From contig CAXTLC010000004.1 in assembly GCA_964245075.1 (NCBI GenBank), positions 24,150 through 88,149 on the forward strand: DNA of 64,000 nt, written 5' to 3'. This stretch comes from LMUY01 sp964245075 (lineage in GTDB: Bacteria; Pseudomonadota; Alphaproteobacteria; Acetobacterales; Acetobacteraceae). The position numbers and the translations under genes are program-made. The notes beneath the pieces are model-generated. The model searched no databases. It saw only the letters and a list, made by a program, of their open reading frames with translations, and was not told the origin of the DNA. Shown here piece after piece: positions 63,811-64,000 of the stretch (position 1 is its first letter; every line of letters starts with the position of its first letter).

Positions 63811-64000
63811 CCGACATCGCCGTCACTCACGTGGCGGCCCTTGCTGGCCCGTGATGATGCACTGGCTGCTGTCCGCACTCGGCTCGGGCGATCTTGCCGG
63901 CAGTTTCCCGCATGGCCGGGTGCTCGCCCAATACGACGGGCGTACCCAACCGCACTCGTTCTTGATTCGTTCCCCAAGTTAGGTCAGTGTTCCCATCGCG

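Noticed and set aside
63854..63982. A 42-codon ORF at the right end of the window
   Set aside because: No ribosome site, no motif and no codon signature; too short to support.

Overview
The window is a GC-rich, densely coding chromosomal stretch of an alphaproteobacterium. The gene orders miaB-phoH-ybeY-corC and tsaE-murU-addB-addA-trxA, the AddAB (not RecBCD) recombination enzymes, the polyhydroxybutyrate genes with PhaR, and the paired CoxG/MoxR genes point to Rhodospirillales, most likely Acetobacteraceae. That placement is inferred from gene content; no rRNA gene is present. Two 100-N runs (29997-30096 and 60733-60832) are scaffold gaps, and each interrupts a gene.

Layout. 1-3.7 kb: the end of a membrane acyltransferase, a secreted GH16-like protein and a SYLF protein. 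3.7-8.3 kb: a polyhydroxybutyrate block with phaR divergent from a PhaC-like Cys hydrolase, then phaA, a GNAT enzyme and phaB. 8.3-14.2 kb: tamA-tamB envelope assembly genes on the minus strand. 14.3-19.2 kb: a PlsC-like acyltransferase and the miaB-phoH-ybeY-corC operon. 19.5-28.8 kb: a NarK-type transporter facing, across a strong bidirectional terminator, the tsaE-murU-addB-addA-trxA block. 28.9-30.8 kb: a ferredoxin-NADP reductase-like flavoprotein and a ClpP-like protease with an altered catalytic triad. 31.1-32.9 kb: a small AT-rich island between two copies of the lipB 3' end. 32.8-39.9 kb: lipB, tRNA-Leu, maeB, galU, a phosphomannomutase/phosphoglucomutase, a deaminase and pyrF. 39.9-46.5 kb: MoxR/CoxG, a methylisocitrate lyase-like enzyme, an SPFH protein, a fatty acid hydroxylase, a deacetylase, a DUF192 protein and tRNA-Pro. 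46.5-53.5 kb: a solute-binding protein/NIPSNAP pair, a methyltransferase/PurD-like ATP-grasp pair, an AtzG/AtzE-like amidase pair and accA. 53.5-64 kb: more accessory genes, including a lipoprotein hydrolase, multicopper oxidase plus cytochrome c, a CinA-like protein, a GNAT-Nudix fusion, a dead Uma2 gene, a GH30 lipoprotein, a DUF4214 protein and a LuxR regulator.

The most unusual stretch is the island at 31147-32864. Its AT-rich, low-Lys/Arg, Gly/Ala/Ser-rich protein and its two-helix zinc-ribbon membrane protein have a composition unlike every neighbour. A 33-bp repeat (32 of 33 identical) of the lipB end flanks them, as expected for integration into the end of a gene. Other points worth following are the ClpP-like protein with Asn at the catalytic Asp position, whose N-terminal DDPR repeats run into the assembly gap; the overlapping ATP-grasp/methyltransferase pair; the MurU-like gene with no AmgK kinase beside it; and the PhaC-like hydrolase with a small ORF before it.

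Start codons were chosen from upstream Shine-Dalgarno matches, overlaps with neighbouring genes and family N-termini; GTG and TTG starts are common here. All functional names are read from motifs and family resemblance by eye; no database search was run.
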